Below, in pieces: positions 21,724 to 33,941 of a DNA stretch of 64,000 bases; position 1 is the first letter of the stretch; each line of letters begins with the position of its first letter. Source of the stretch: Ophioderma brevispina. Taxonomy: Eukaryota; Echinodermata; Ophiuroidea; Amphilepidida; Ophiodermatidae. The notes beneath the pieces are model-generated. The model saw nothing but the letters and a program-made list of their open reading frames with translations. It ran no database searches and was not told the origin of the DNA. The stretch is from the NCBI GenBank assembly GCA_023653785.1, contig JAMKCH010084887.1, positions 37,882 to 101,881 on the forward strand. The letters run 5' to 3'. The translations under genes and the position numbers were made by a program.

Positions 21724-21735
21724 TAATAATAATTT
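21683..21735 (-). repeat. (AAT)n microsatellite, possible LINE tail
   Basis: TAATAATAA repeat of about 50 bp followed by ATTTATTTGGAATTACAC and a GC-richer stretch (21755-21795). In reverse orientation this looks like a LINE 3' UTR ending in (ATT)n, but no reverse transcriptase frame is attached. Confidence 0.55.
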
Positions 21736-22124
21736 ATTTGGAATTACACTTTTACATCGGTGGCACTCGCTTCTTGGCGGTGCATCCAACAAATACATGA
21801 GAAAACATACAAAACAATTACAGAGTTAACAAAAGAAACATGTGGAGCTAAGTCTGATACACAGGTTCGCTTAAAAAAAAACGGTCACTGATAGCAATAA
21901 AATTATAAAAAGGTACAAAGTGACCACAAAAATAATATAATATTAATACCAGTTACAGATGGTCATTTAAGCATTAGACCAATTTCATGGTTTTCATAGT
22001 CGTATTTAGCATTCGTTACGGCACCTTTGGAGTGTTTTCTGATGTTTTTGACTATTTTTGGCGGCCATTTTGCATAAATTACTCTAGCTCACAGCTTCTT
22101 CTAATAACTGTTTTTGGCCCGAAT

Positions 22125-22515
22125 TATCCCATGGACCATATGTCCAGGACCTATGGTATAAGTAGTCTGGAGAAATTTCTAAGAAGTCAAATTTTAAATG
22201 CCATGCCCAGACCATATGGGCCAATATGGGCCTGGGAGCCAGTATTTTGACTAAGACTTCTCTCCCTGCTCCAGGAGCATATTTGCCATATGGTCCTGGA
22301 CAATTTTGTTATTCCAATATGCTCTCAGTAGCATATTTAGCATATTCAAATATGTCTCCTGGACCCCGATTTTTATTTATGCTCCAGGACCAATGGGAAA
22401 ATACGGTCCTGGCCATATTGGACTTAGAATACTTTTCCAATTATTTATGCTTCAAGGACCATATGCTGCTGGACCTTATGGTCCTGGACCATATGGTCCC
22501 TGGAGAATATTCGGG
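22125..22515 (+). repeat. Decayed repeat of CCATATGGTCCTGGA
   Basis: The words CCATATGG, GTCCTGGA, GGACCATATG and CTCCAGGA recur through 390 bp. Near 22450-22505 they are still close together and encode GPYAAGPYGPGPYGP. Outside that patch frames are interrupted. It looks like an old 12-15 bp tandem repeat built on palindromic CCATATGG, not a collagen gene: there is no sustained Gly-X-Y frame. Confidence 0.5.
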
Positions 22516-23676
22516 CCAAAATCTCATAGAAGCATCTCCCACCCACCTGAAAATACCTGTTTACATGCAACGTTTTCTATTCATACACTGAAAGGACTCG
22601 AAAACACTGTCATTATGTGCGACTTCCAAGTGGCATCTAGCTCAATTTTGAACCCGATGTATGCACCCCTTATAAGTGCAGTCATGATATTTTTTAAGGA
22701 TATAAATTTCTCTCAAATTGCACTTGTTCGGTTGTAAAGCCACCTACCGAAACGTTTCGAAGGTTTATTAGAGAAACAAGTACAACAAAGAACCGCAAAC
22801 CTGTTTTTTGTGACTTGGCCTGCCTCGATCTTCCCTATAGAAAACCATGCTTTGAACAGAATACTAATTCATCAACTTATTACATAAGACGACGTATTCG
22901 GCTTATTTATCACTGTCAGGTGTGATCTAATTCACTGGTAAGTATGACAATATGGGCATAAAACCGAGGGTTCGAAAAACAATGTCGCACTTCTTTCTGG
23001 AATTCCTCGTTCTTCTCTCTTATGGGAGGGGTGGTGATAGAGGGGTTTAGTTACACTCAACCTGATCCCTACGTTTTCGAGGCCCTATTTTAATAATCCA
23101 TCAACCGTCAAGCAAAGAGTGTCCTGTTGCGTTTGCCCTGAGTAGTTTTCCAATACAACTTTTGAATCTGAAAAATGCCGTGAGGGCTGCACTTTTATTG
23201 GTGAAGTTCATTTTGAATGAAATTCAAATAAAATTGATGCTGCTATGGCATAACATGTTACAAGAAATAAAATGTTGGAAAGTGATAAAAAGATTTTAAA
23301 AGCTGACGAGCTTAGTTTGAATATTGAGTTTTTTACGCTCAAGTGTTTGTACAAGCTTTAGATTTGTCAGATGCTCTTTAATAATCATCTTTTAACCGCT
23401 TGATGAGATATGCGCCTCATGGTCAAATGGTTGCTGGAAGAGTGGAGGTGTGTGGGTTTGTAAAATATTTCCTTTTAAACACAAACGCACTCGCATTTGG
23501 GTACCAAGGGCGTATAAATACATACAATACAATACCTGAAGGGTAGAATTTGCAAGAATCCATACTGTCTCTTGTTTTTAATGGATTAAGTGATATTTGT
23601 GGGGAAAAAAATCACAAAGTCAGAGGACGACTTCATCGCGTTTTAAACACACAGAATTTGAGTTTGTTGATTAAAA
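22516..23676. other. No supported gene
   Basis: AT-rich sequence with no domain or repeat partner recognised. Confidence 0.45.
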
Positions 23677-23681
23677 ATAGG

Positions 23682-24410
23682 GCTGTGAACTAACGGGTAA
23701 TGACGTTCCCGGGTATTCGTTATGATTTTCGGGCGAGTACCGGGTACCCGAAACTCCTTAATTCGGGGGCCACAAGTTTCGAAGGAAAAAAAAAATCTCC
23801 CTGACCATACATTCTTCAAATATTTCCCTGTTTTTGAAGTTAACAGCGAATGAAAACACACCTGTTCTATGTTAATTCATAAGAAGAACTCTTTCTTTAC
23901 TAAAATCGTTGTACTTTTATAAACTTGATTTCTCCTAAACGCCATATTCACACCCCGTAAAACCGATCGGGAAACACGCCGGTCGAGAAAAAATAGGTGA
24001 GATGGACGTCGTCCGGTCGTAAAACACCGCCGTTAGTACAGCTATTTACCACTTCGAGCCGACTATACAACCACGCGGTGATGGAATTTTCCATCAAAGG
24101 AGTGTGGAGGCATCAAGAATATGCCAAGTGCTGTAGACCTAGGTAACTGTGTATTGCGTTGGGTTATACAAGGCGGCAAAACTTTCATCAAGCGATTAAA
24201 TATCAACGTTTTTGAATCAAATTGGGTATAATTAATGGAGATGGTTCATTCAGGATGTAAAGTGTTTAGTGAGACTCGGGAGTAGTAAAAGAAATGTAAA
24301 ATTTAAAACTTATATTTTTTTAGTGACGTTCGGGAAACCGCTCGAAAATTCTGTGCCGGGTAAGACGTAAACGGGCAGGTACACGGGTACCCGGGAATAT
24401 GTCACAGACC
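23682..24410. mobile_element. hAT-like element with GGGTACCCG subterminal repeats
   Basis: The left end reads TAGGGCTGTGAACTAACGGG, the right end inward GAGGTCTGTGACATATTCCC. Next to both ends are GGGTACCCG and GTTCCCGGGTA words in mirrored orientation. TAGGGCTGTG-type termini occur in hAT elements, but an 8-bp duplication is not evident and there is no transposase frame, so this would be a non-autonomous, decayed copy. Confidence 0.42.
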
Positions 24411-25353
24411 TCATATTTCTTCTATGACATTGATTCATTGATTTAGAAAAAAAAAATGCATTCCGTATTGCCTTTGGTACAAACTAATATTCGACTCTTC
24501 AGAAAATAATGTAACAGTATGTTAACATAGTATTTTGTTGACCAATATTTAAGTCGTCTGTCTGGCAGCCCAGAGCTTTTCATCAAACGATCGCAGCTTC
24601 ACTATCTGAAGAAGGAAGTATTCAGCTGGCTCCTAACAATCATGGAGTAGACCCAACAATTCACTAAGGATCTGTGGTTTTTGGGAACCCTGTTGCGTGT
24701 GGAGTCAGAAAATGGGGAAGCCAACCATGTACCCGATCAAAAGGTTTGTAAATTGTTCGTGCTTTTTATATAGCTCAATTTATTGATGTTTGTAACCAGG
24801 GGTAATAAAGTCAATGGTTTGTTTGTTTGTGAAAGAAAACATATGTGACAATATGGACAGGTCATAGAAATCTTTTCTATAAAACAAATCACACGAGAAC
24901 AGTGCCGACAAATTTATTCCAATTAAAACCTTCTTTTAACATAAATAAAATACTCAATTTAAAAAATGACAAAAAAGTAAAATCATTAAAAATTAGCACA
25001 TAAATTTAAAAAAACAAATTTGAAAAATCAATTTGTATTCATGATTTTTTTCCTTTTTTAAGTAATAAATGTTTTTTTTTGTATTAAAGGCAATATACTC
25101 TACCAGACTCTAATTCATAATTCGGTGTTCTCAAAAGCCAACTAAGCTGCTCAAGCTCATGTCGGGGCATAATATGGTTTTTGAGATCACTTTGTGCCTA
25201 TAATTGTTAACAATGCTCCGCCAATCAGTCAATATTTGTATACATCACACGCCATGCTTCAATGTTGTTTATAATAATATTGTATATTCCACGAATGAGG
25301 TGAGATTAAAATGAACTCTTAAACTTGAACAAGAAGGACAAGAACAACAGAAC

Positions 25354-25393
<40 letters not shown>

Positions 25394-26447
25394 AATGGAG
25401 AGAGAGAAAGAAACCTAACAGCAACTAGAATTTCGTGTTTCCTCGGCTTTCGCGCTCTGTTTAATACATTAAAACATATTTACAGAATAAAATGCGTGGG
25501 CCATCTCCACGTCTAACTGCCTACCAAGGTTTCATCAAGTTTATACAATGTGACCCTTTTATAGTCGAGGTTTTAATTATCGCCACTCAGAACAAATGTG
25601 GCAATACGCTCATTAATAAGCAAATTTTAGCAAGCAGCAGATTGCATGGATAATATGCTTGTATCCATCATACCCACATCCCAAGTTTTGTGTGAATCGG
25701 ACGTTCTGTTACAGGTTCGCCTTTTAGTTAGTGGCCAATCAGTCATGTATGGCAAACGAGCTCATTCTATGCACATTTTTGCATGGGTAATATTTTGCCG
25801 TCACTATTACCCACATACTAGTGTCCATCAAATTCGGGACATGGAGTTCTTCAAAAGAAAACAACAAGAAAAAAAAACATACCACACCACCACCACCACC
25901 ACAAAACGACACGGATTTATGGGTGAGAGTGAGTTAAAAAAGAGGGGTGTTAATGGTGCCCTCACACCGTGTCACGCATTCGTCACCGAGTGGCCCTCTC
26001 AGGCGCCATCGAGTAAACAAACGCATAAACAAACCCAAAAAAAAACCTTCTCGCCTCATTGTAAAATTTCCGAGGTTTATAATTTAGTATTTGCAGTTTT
26101 GTATGATACCAGTTGAATAATTTGATACAATATTTTTTTTAATGGTCGACCTCCTCTGGGAGTAAAATTTAATCTTTGATCTAATCATTATCTAAATAAC
26201 CAAGTAGTCTAGCTCGCTATGTCCCCTTTCGAGGTACAATATAATAATTGGTGTGAGACGCCCGGCAGTACCCATGCAAAATCTACACCTAGTATATAAA
26301 TGACCTCAGAAATCTACCTCATGGAACTAACCCCTGCGCCCATGCAACCCCCCCCCTACCCCCCTCCCCCATCACAATGCCTTAGGCCGGCGCCCATCAA
26401 AACCGTAATGAAAGGTCTCAGAATCTAATTTCATACATTAACTTCTA
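24411..26447. other. No supported gene; microsatellite inside
   Basis: AT-rich sequence with a (GA)n tract at 25353-25411 and a (CCA)n patch near 25885-25903. The 156-codon frame at 25646-26116 is low-complexity in part and has no recognised domain. Confidence 0.5.
25353..25411. repeat. (GA)n microsatellite
   Basis: Nearly uninterrupted GAGAGA run with two single-base interruptions. Confidence 0.95.
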
Positions 26448-27341
26448 GTGTGGGTTGGTGTGTATTCCCGTAGGATTTTCATTTCATGCTAAAATTGATT
26501 TTGTTGCTGTTTGGGTTTCAATACGACCTAAACTGTCAGAAAAATTATGGGGTGCAAATTTTCCTATACTGAAGCCCCCTCTTCAAGGGAAAAATGTAGT
26601 ATGGGAAAAAATTAAAATCGATTACAAATTGTGTTTTAATGTACACTAACGCGTTTCGTCTCGTTCCATAAGGATAAGAAAAAGTATACATTTGCCTAGG
26701 TGCCAACCTTTAGTTCCAAGTGATAGCCCCATAATGGTTCAAGGTCACTCTGGGGTAATGCTCCGATGTTGTTGAAGAGTGGTGTCAAATATCCTGTGTC
26801 ATACTGAAACAGAAATGCTTTTACATTGATCTTTGATATCACCATTGCGACATCCAGTGAAAGTTTTCTGGTGACCCCCACCCATATGGTAGACCCTTGC
26901 GACATTTTTGCTTTTTGTAATTAGCATCCAATGCTCACCACTGACTGTAACATATAAATTTTTGGTCCTGTTCCAGACACCAAACACTTATCACACCAGT
27001 TTCAACAATCTGAGCTTTGGTAAATTTAATACCCCAGGATGACCTTGACACCATTATTGGGCTGTAGCTGCTTTAACTAAGAGGTCAGAACCTAGGCATA
27101 TTACTTTTTCTAATCCTTATAGGAGACGAACATTTAATGTAATTAAAACACATTTTGACTCGATTTTAAAAATTTTTCCTGTAGTAACCTTTCCCCCTTG
27201 ATGAAGGGGGCAGCGTCCGAAATTGCACCCCATCATTTTCTGACGTCTGGTCCCTATTGAATGAAAACATCAAGAAAATCAACTTTTAACAACCAAAAAT
27301 CCTACGGGAAAACTGTTTCATTGACTACGACGCCACACTAT
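26448..27341. mobile_element. Inverted-repeat element with long diverged arms
   Basis: About 280 bp at each side are inverted copies of each other: CCCGTAGGATTTT near 26467 and inverted near 27305, ATGGGGTGCAA, AAATCGA, GTGTTTTAAT, CGTCTC, ATAAGGAT, AGAAAAAGTA, GCCTAGGT. The outermost match is AGTGTGG (26448) against CCACACT (27335-27341). The arms have diverged considerably. The centre (26740-27060) shows no coding sequence. Probably an old foldback-type MITE; family unknown. Confidence 0.65.
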
Positions 27342-30153
27342 TCCATAGTGGGTCCATATTATGTGCACGAATCATGCACTCATCGCGGTTTACACACTCT
27401 CCCTCACGAGTCGCCTCAGTTCGGGCTGATTGCTGGATCCACTGTAGAAACTTGTGAGTCCCCCCTGAGAGAGTGTCTTAGCTATACATGACAACATACA
27501 CGGAATAAACCGTGACCTTGTAACTGGATTGGGGGCATTGGATGCTCTTGGATTTGGACACTACACATACTAAGGACTTGCCGTTTCGTGAACACCAGCA
27601 ACTAAAGCAATAATCCCTGTCAGAATTCTGAACTTAAAACAATTCTATTGGATAGGACTTTGGTACATGGGGCTGATCGGCAGGATTTGAAAAACGTCCA
27701 AAATACCGTGGCTGAAGAGCTTGAAAGGCTGTAACGCTTGTCCAAAATGGGCTGATTTTGCAAGAATTTGCAGAATTAACCTTCCACCGGTCATCGCCGC
27801 CCCCTCCTCCCCCTCTCTATTGTATCATTTTTCAGGGGGTAAGTCACGTCCATATTTTACACATCATCCTTCTTGTAAGCGTATCGAATTGCACGAAGCA
27901 TGTTTCACACCCAAATATATGTCAGCTCAATTATATCTATTATTAAATGCGTGTTGGAGTAATACTATCATTTCCTATAAATACTATATGAATGGATATT
28001 CTGTCGTCCAACTCTATGAATATTCATAGGTCAGGTACTGTGTAGTTGCCCACTCACAGCGCCGCGCGCCCTTGCGAGACTGTCCTTTTCCCTGACCCGT
28101 CGCAAATCTTTCCGTGCCTTGGTTCATCACTGGCAGGTAAGCACTCATCCACTATCCAAATTCGCGCCTCGTATTTTGATCCATTCTTCACAACCCCGGT
28201 ACTTGACGTTGTAATATAATCTTGGCGACGAAGCAAGGCTGGTTGTATAAAATCCTAAAATTTACCGGTCACGTGCGGGGTTCATTCAGAAGGAACGCAA
28301 AGGTTCTGCCCCTTGCAAATTACCCGCGAGTCCTGCCGGGGCGCTCACAGGGCAGCGTCCCGCTTACAGTATGTTATGTCGTAATGTTCACATCTAGGGC
28401 GCAACAATTTTTACCTTGGGGTTGGTGTTAAAATTTGAAAATTCAAATTAGTTTTTTTATATCACAAAGTATTCTTATATTCTTAGTTTACATTTTTGAC
28501 GAAATACACTTGGTCAACAATGCAAATTGGTCGCTAGTTTCGTTTCAATGATCAATACTAACATTGTACTGTTGAACAGTTGGTGCAGAAAATTGAATTT
28601 TGGGGGGCCATACACGAAAACATATAATAAGACACACTTACAATCTTCAAAATCGGTTTATATTACAACAATTTGACCTTGACTGAAAGTGCATTGAACC
28701 TTGCACATTTTTGGGCTGTATGGGCGTCCCTCCGTCCTTTGAGGAGTGGGCAATGATCTTGGTTGATCTGTTTCCCAAGAACCACTTCAACATGTGACCA
28801 AGCCAAGCCCGTTGCCCAGTCAAGGAGTGAAGCCCATTCAAAGCCAGTCGTCCGTGCTGGGCGCTGACATGTTGAAATTGCAGGGAATACTTATCAGTTT
28901 GGGTGCTTGTATAACAAATAATGTCAATTCGATACCACACTCCGCCAAAATATCAGTTTGTGTGGATGTTGGGTGCTATTGGGGGGTTAAATATTTTCCT
29001 ACCCATGGCCACACAACGAATGAAATGCCACGTCAGTCGTCTGATTTAAATATGCCCGCCTCAGGAATATACTCTTTTTCATCTAAGCGCAGCATTGCAT
29101 TATGAGAAAAAAAGTTCGGTGAGCACAATGATCCAGTGCACTATTATACAACACCTTGGCCACCTCTAACAATACATCAATTTGTATCACTACCGATTAG
29201 TTTAGTGTATATGCAAATCGGCCCTCCCACAGTATGTGGAAGAAGCGAAGGCAGCAATTGCTTTCTATTGTTGGTACTCAATGTTTCTTGTGGTCGGCAA
29301 AACATGCGAGACGATGATTTCTAAAGATTACGTACGTTTTGGCCTCTCTATCTATATAGAAACCTCTTTGGGTTCCATTAGCAGGAGAGGAGGCTAAAAC
29401 TTACCAAGGAAAATATCAATATAATTGGAGTGAAAAAAGGCCACAAAAATAATGTACGTTAACCTATCCATTGTACCTGACAAATTAACATCCATGTTAC
29501 ATCAGACACTCCCTGATTACATTTAACTCTAATCACCCACTCAACTGTTGATCTCAATGAAAGAAATAAGTAAAAAAAATAATATCGGGGCTCTGCAATG
29601 ACGGTAACCATGAGTGCCATGTTTTGGTGTGTCTAAATTAAATAGGGCTGTTTTTGATATTAGAGTTATCGGTGCGCATGGCTACAGAGCGCGCATAGCT
29701 CTGTAGCCCTGGCGCTTACTGTTCATGGTATTATGTTTTTAATAGAGATACTTTTTGCTGGAATCTCTGTAGTTTTGTGTACATTCAAACAACCAAATTA
29801 AAAGCACAGCTAATTCAATCACCCATGGAAAATCTGGATGTAAACCCAATTGAGGGTGTCAAATTCGGACCCCAATCGTTATGGCATTAAGGTTAAATTT
29901 TCAAATCAGCGGGCAGGACCTGCTACTATTACTGTGTTCATCATGGCTTTATCACTAAGTAGCATTATTTTGCATTGATTTTGGAATTTGGACATTTTGA
30001 AAAACATTTAAGATAAAGATACCCCGATGCTGGTAATACGTCATTGAAAAGTACCACACTATGACTTGGAACTGCATTGAAGAAAATATAATATATTTAT
30101 TAATCTTTTCCCTGATGTGGCGAGCGCACGATAGTGTTGTAAAAAAACCCATG
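27342..30153. other. No supported gene
   Basis: Mixed composition. A minus-strand frame at 28054-28236 has a protein-like first half but no recognisable domain or splice structure. Other frames of 60-103 codons are unremarkable. Confidence 0.45.
29680..29708. other. Perfect 10-bp stem-loop
   Basis: GGCTACAGAG (29680-29689) pairs with CTCTGTAGCC (29699-29708) around the 9-base loop CGCGCATAG, with partial extension by GCGC words outside. Could be a structured RNA element or chance; no flanking poly-T terminator is tied to it. Confidence 0.4.
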
Positions 30154-30225
30154 TGTCGCTGGCCGGATTCGAACCGGCGACCTTCGTCTTACATGCACGA
30201 CGCTCACCGACTGCGCTATCAAGCA
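30154..30225 (-). tRNA. tRNA-like sequence, probably pseudogene or SINE head
   Basis: The minus strand has a textbook internal promoter: A box TAGCGCAGTCGG and B box GGTTCGAATCC. The T-arm is perfect (GCCGG-TTCGAAT-CCGGC) and four of five anticodon-stem pairs form, with TGT (Thr) at the anticodon position. The length is 72 bases and a T7 run, a Pol III terminator, lies just downstream (30141-30147). Against a working gene: the 3' acceptor strand CAGCGAC cannot pair with the 5' segment TGCTTGA, and the base before the anticodon is A where T is invariant. So this is most likely a decayed tRNA or the head of a tRNA-derived SINE. Confidence 0.5.
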
Positions 30226-32751
30226 TGTTCATATATCGAGCGGATAGATCTCATCTTGTGTTAGGTTTCGAAAGGTGTCTTTACTATACGCCTTCAAATG
30301 CATTCAAACTAGTCTTTACTACATTATAAAGTCTCAAACTCTTTGATGATTAGCGCTGTGATCAACGGAGATACAGAATGCTGGCTGCTTTGCCGTCTTG
30401 TATTTATAAACGGGTAACGAGAGATAGTTTGGTTGTCACGTGTCAGTACCAGGTCACGTGTTCAGGTATCAGGTATCAATTGCTCTTCGGGGGCGACCGA
30501 TATATACAAATCCGATATGTTACATCAAGGTCTGTACATATGGCCCTCTGCCCAGTAGTGCTATATTTTTTTTCCAAAAGACACGGTGTATTATTGTCTA
30601 AACAGTACAAAATTTAAAACTTTTGCCCTACTGGATCAAAAACCGACGTACGATGACGATACTCGGTTGTTTTTTTTTCAATGTAGGATACGTACGTCAT
30701 TTTTACCTGAAATGGGGTCCCCCGAAGCAAATAATAAACCAATCAATGCCGTGAACGTCATCAAATCTTTATTTTTTTTTTTTTTTTTCCAAAATTGGCT
30801 GTTATTCGCATAATACAATCCCCCTTTTTGAAGATTCAACATCTGTATTTGTCTGTACTAATTATATTCATTTTCCCCCCGGATGATGTGAAAAAGAGGG
30901 GTCCATCAGTCTACAAACTGAAAACGAAGTCAGCCGGCTAAATACCCCTACCGTGGACTGTAATGACCAGACGGATCCCCGTTTTAGTTATAGCAGGCTA
31001 CAGCCACTTGCGCGCGGCTGCGGGGGTTAGATGCACGTCTAGCACACTCCATTGAATTTTAAAAGATTATAGTGGGAGGGGGGGAGGCTTTGGGTGATCA
31101 TTCACATTGCCGATTTCACATGTCACATTTTCAAAACAATTCAAGGCCTTTTCATTACAACTATAGGCCTACCAAATGATTCGATTCCCGGTCTCTTTTT
31201 AAAAATTGAACATTCAAAAATTATTGCTTCATTAATTCATCAAAAGGATTCAGATTGGTCGGACTGTTTGTAATCTGTTTGCATAGGGCAAGCTTAACAC
31301 TTACATGGACAGGGCATACCTGTTTTCGAGTATAAATGACCGAAGGTTGGACAAGTGGCAAATATAAGAACCTGAAGCAGTACAGATCTTTACTTGTTGA
31401 ATGCATAATTCTCCTGCCCCGGTCCATCACCAAAGATCGCTCTTCAGAAAAACTGTACTATATAACAAACTTACATGTTTGAGATTCCGTATGATAAGGC
31501 GAGTAAATTTGACATCATATTAATTCCGTTGCGGACAGTTCTCAATTTTTTAACCCTGTTAACTTGTTTGCCCCTTCCCACAAACGCCGTAACATGAAGC
31601 GGCAAGCCCCCAGTCAAAAACTTCAACATCGATCAGGGAACCCAATACGCCTTCACTTTGTCTCCCAGAGTGGTCACGGGATTCTACAGGTGGTCTTCTA
31701 CTACACCATGTGTCGGGCCCCCGCATTGTCAGTACGGTTTTATTTTTTGTGTGTTGTATTGCGTGTGCGTGTGCAGTGCAAAGGTCACGCTCTTCGTAAA
31801 AAAATTAATCTCGGTCCCAGTAATAATAATGATTGTCTTTATCGACTTGCATGATTCATCGTCGCCCTATGGAAAACACACCCCCCGCAAAGATTTCTCG
31901 CATCTCGAGAACCTTTCAGACAAAGCCAAGAGGCTATTCGCCAAAAGGGAAATTCGCAGCACATGCAGTATCGTCTTTTCATTTGCGTGACCCGAAAACA
32001 ATGAGACCGCAGCAACTCCATTGGTATCGTTGGTTGTGGGATTCTTACCGAGTTTTTGGATTAAGATAGCATTTAGCATCTTATAGGCCTAGTGAATTTA
32101 ATAATAAATCATAATACAGTTCGCCGGGAAAACAAAAATCACGCGAATCCTCATGCCAAGACTACACCCATTGTTAAGAAAAACAACCCCTCAAACACAT
32201 GTTTTCTACATCTGATTCATACGAAAACATGTGCTTAGAAGCAATGAAGTCGTTCTACCTGTTCTTCAGTTTAGTGGTGATAACACTCAAATCATCATAG
32301 TGCAAACCTAACTTTATCGACTGGTTCGACATCATCAAGTATTCTGCCAAGTCCATTAAAACTATTTTCCCTATTTAAAAACAGAAATATATTACAGAAA
32401 TGTGCGTTCCCGTGAAATGTTGCACTAGCTACGTGCGTCCGCGTGGAAGCCCAATTTACGATTAAAACTACCCGTGTGGTCCATGAGTACACGAGCACAC
32501 TCGTAGAGGGTGGGAAGTGAACAAATCGGTCCGCTCTTCCCATTCCACCCATCTCGTAGCAATCTACCATGGCAACAGCATTTATAGTTACAGAAAATGA
32601 AAGGGAAGGTAGTCCTGACGCATAATTAGATAAGTATTAGCAACTCGCAGATCTCTTCTTTCAGTGATATGTCAATTATTCATATCCATCAGATTGCGTA
32701 TAATCTGTATTTGCGCAATTGAAGCGAAATCGGTGTCTTTAGACATTAAGT
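30226..32751. other. No supported gene
   Basis: AT-rich sequence with a poly-T run at 30771-30788. Frames at 31564-32069 overlap in several registers and have no recognised domain. Confidence 0.45.
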
Positions 32752-33320
32752 TGTAAAGCAATATTGGCACATTTTGTTGAAGAGCGCCCCCCATTTGCAA
32801 ATTTGATAATTTTTGCACAGTTACGTTGGTCATTTGTCCTAGGAAAATATACCTGCGAACGAGAATCTAAAAAATGCGTATTTATCACCAAAATAATCGA
32901 TTTTGTATTAAATTGGGTCTGCAGATTGGACTTAAAACGGCAGAGCTGGAAAATGCTACGTTTAGTCCGTCCATTATTAATAGTGCCACCTCATAATAGA
33001 CCCTCGTGAACTCGACTTGCCTGAACTATTAAACAACTATGGATGAGTGTAAACACGTACATGGCGCTAATTTTCACTTCCCGGGCTATTTCATTGGAAG
33101 GCGTTTTCCAGCGCCATTGAATTATTATCGGGAGCCCCGATAATAATTCATTCCTAGTCACAAATGAATTTCCTTCGTCGTGAACATAGACATTTTCGAG
33201 CGTTAACCATCACAGGTAATTTTACTGCCCATTTACCAATGCACGACCGTGTAAAATCTTCCAAATTTTTGAAAAATTGGGTGGCGCTCTTCGAACAAAA
33301 ATGTGCAATATTGCTTTACA
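32752..33320. mobile_element. MITE with TGTAAAGCAATATT ends, copy 1
   Basis: Inverted ends: TGTAAAGCAATATTGGCAC on the left, TGTAAAGCAATATTGCAC reading in from the right, followed on both sides by ATTTT, TTGAAGAGCGCC-like words. A central palindrome, ATTATCGGGAGCCCCGATAAT, lies near 33124-33146. A second copy (5'-shortened) is at about 48230-48695. The subterminal TGGCACATTTT plus GAGCGCC motif is shared with the GGCACATTT family, so the two families are related. Confidence 0.82.
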
Positions 33321-33454
33321 AAAAACATATTAAACATGTTTAAAGTTAATAATCATATCATTGTTTTCTGTAAGCTGGGTCATTCCTATCCAGCACGATT
33401 GACGCCATATCCATGCCGGGTAGCCATATGTCAGGCACCGAACAATAATGCAAG

Positions 33455-33578
33455 AAAGATGAAGAAAGAAACAACAAGAAGGAGAATAAATAAAGACAGA
33501 AAGAAAGAAAGAAGAAAGAAGAAAGAAGAAAGAAAGAATAAAGAAAAAATAAAGAAAAAAGAAGAAAAAAGAAAGTAA
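33455..33578. repeat. Polypurine (GAAA/GAAGAA)n tract
   Basis: Low-complexity AAGAAAGAA sequence; the Lys/Arg-rich and Phe-rich frames on the two strands are products of it. Confidence 0.92.
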
Positions 33579-33613
33579 TACAGTATGAATCACCTCTGAT
33601 CTAGTTCACTTAA

Positions 33614-33941
33614 AGCTGACTCAGGAGATTTCCTTCCCGAAATGGCGTCCCCTAAATTTTTCTAAACAAATCTTAATTTTTCTATGTACAAAATGCTGGG
33701 TCCCCCGTGTGAAATTGGCTAGGCTCAAATCGATGTCCTTCATATAGAAAATCTCAATTATGTAACTAAAATTCCACATCCGGAATTTTTGTTATACAAG
33801 AAGGCCTATCCTATGGTACTGTTATACGACACATATAAATATTTACTACAACACTACGTTTCATCCAATCTTTGTGGTGGAATTGAGGTTTTAGGGTAAA
33901 ACAAACCACACAAAAACATTTCAAAATCTTTGAGTCAGCCT
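33614..33941 (+). mobile_element. TTAA MITE, TGACTCAG family, copy 2
   Basis: TTAA at 33610-33613, then AGCTGACTCAGGAGATTTCC. The right end is AAATCTTTGAGTCAGCCT with a mutated flank. The interior aligns with 12336-12703 through GTGTGAAATTGGCTAGG, ATCCGGAATTTTTG and CCTATGG. Confidence 0.68.

Noticed and set aside
22450..22510. Collagen-like Gly-Pro-Tyr segment
   Set aside because: The Gly-X-Y pattern lasts under 20 residues and flanking frames are closed; it is better explained by a decayed CCATATGGTCCTGGA repeat.
25646..26116. 156-codon plus-strand frame
   Set aside because: Contains a Thr run from (CCA)n and Lys/Gln runs from A-rich DNA, no recognisable domain, no splice context.
33330..33593. 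Phe-rich minus frame resembling membrane segments
   Set aside because: It is the complement of a GAAA-type polypurine tract; the hydrophobicity is a composition effect.
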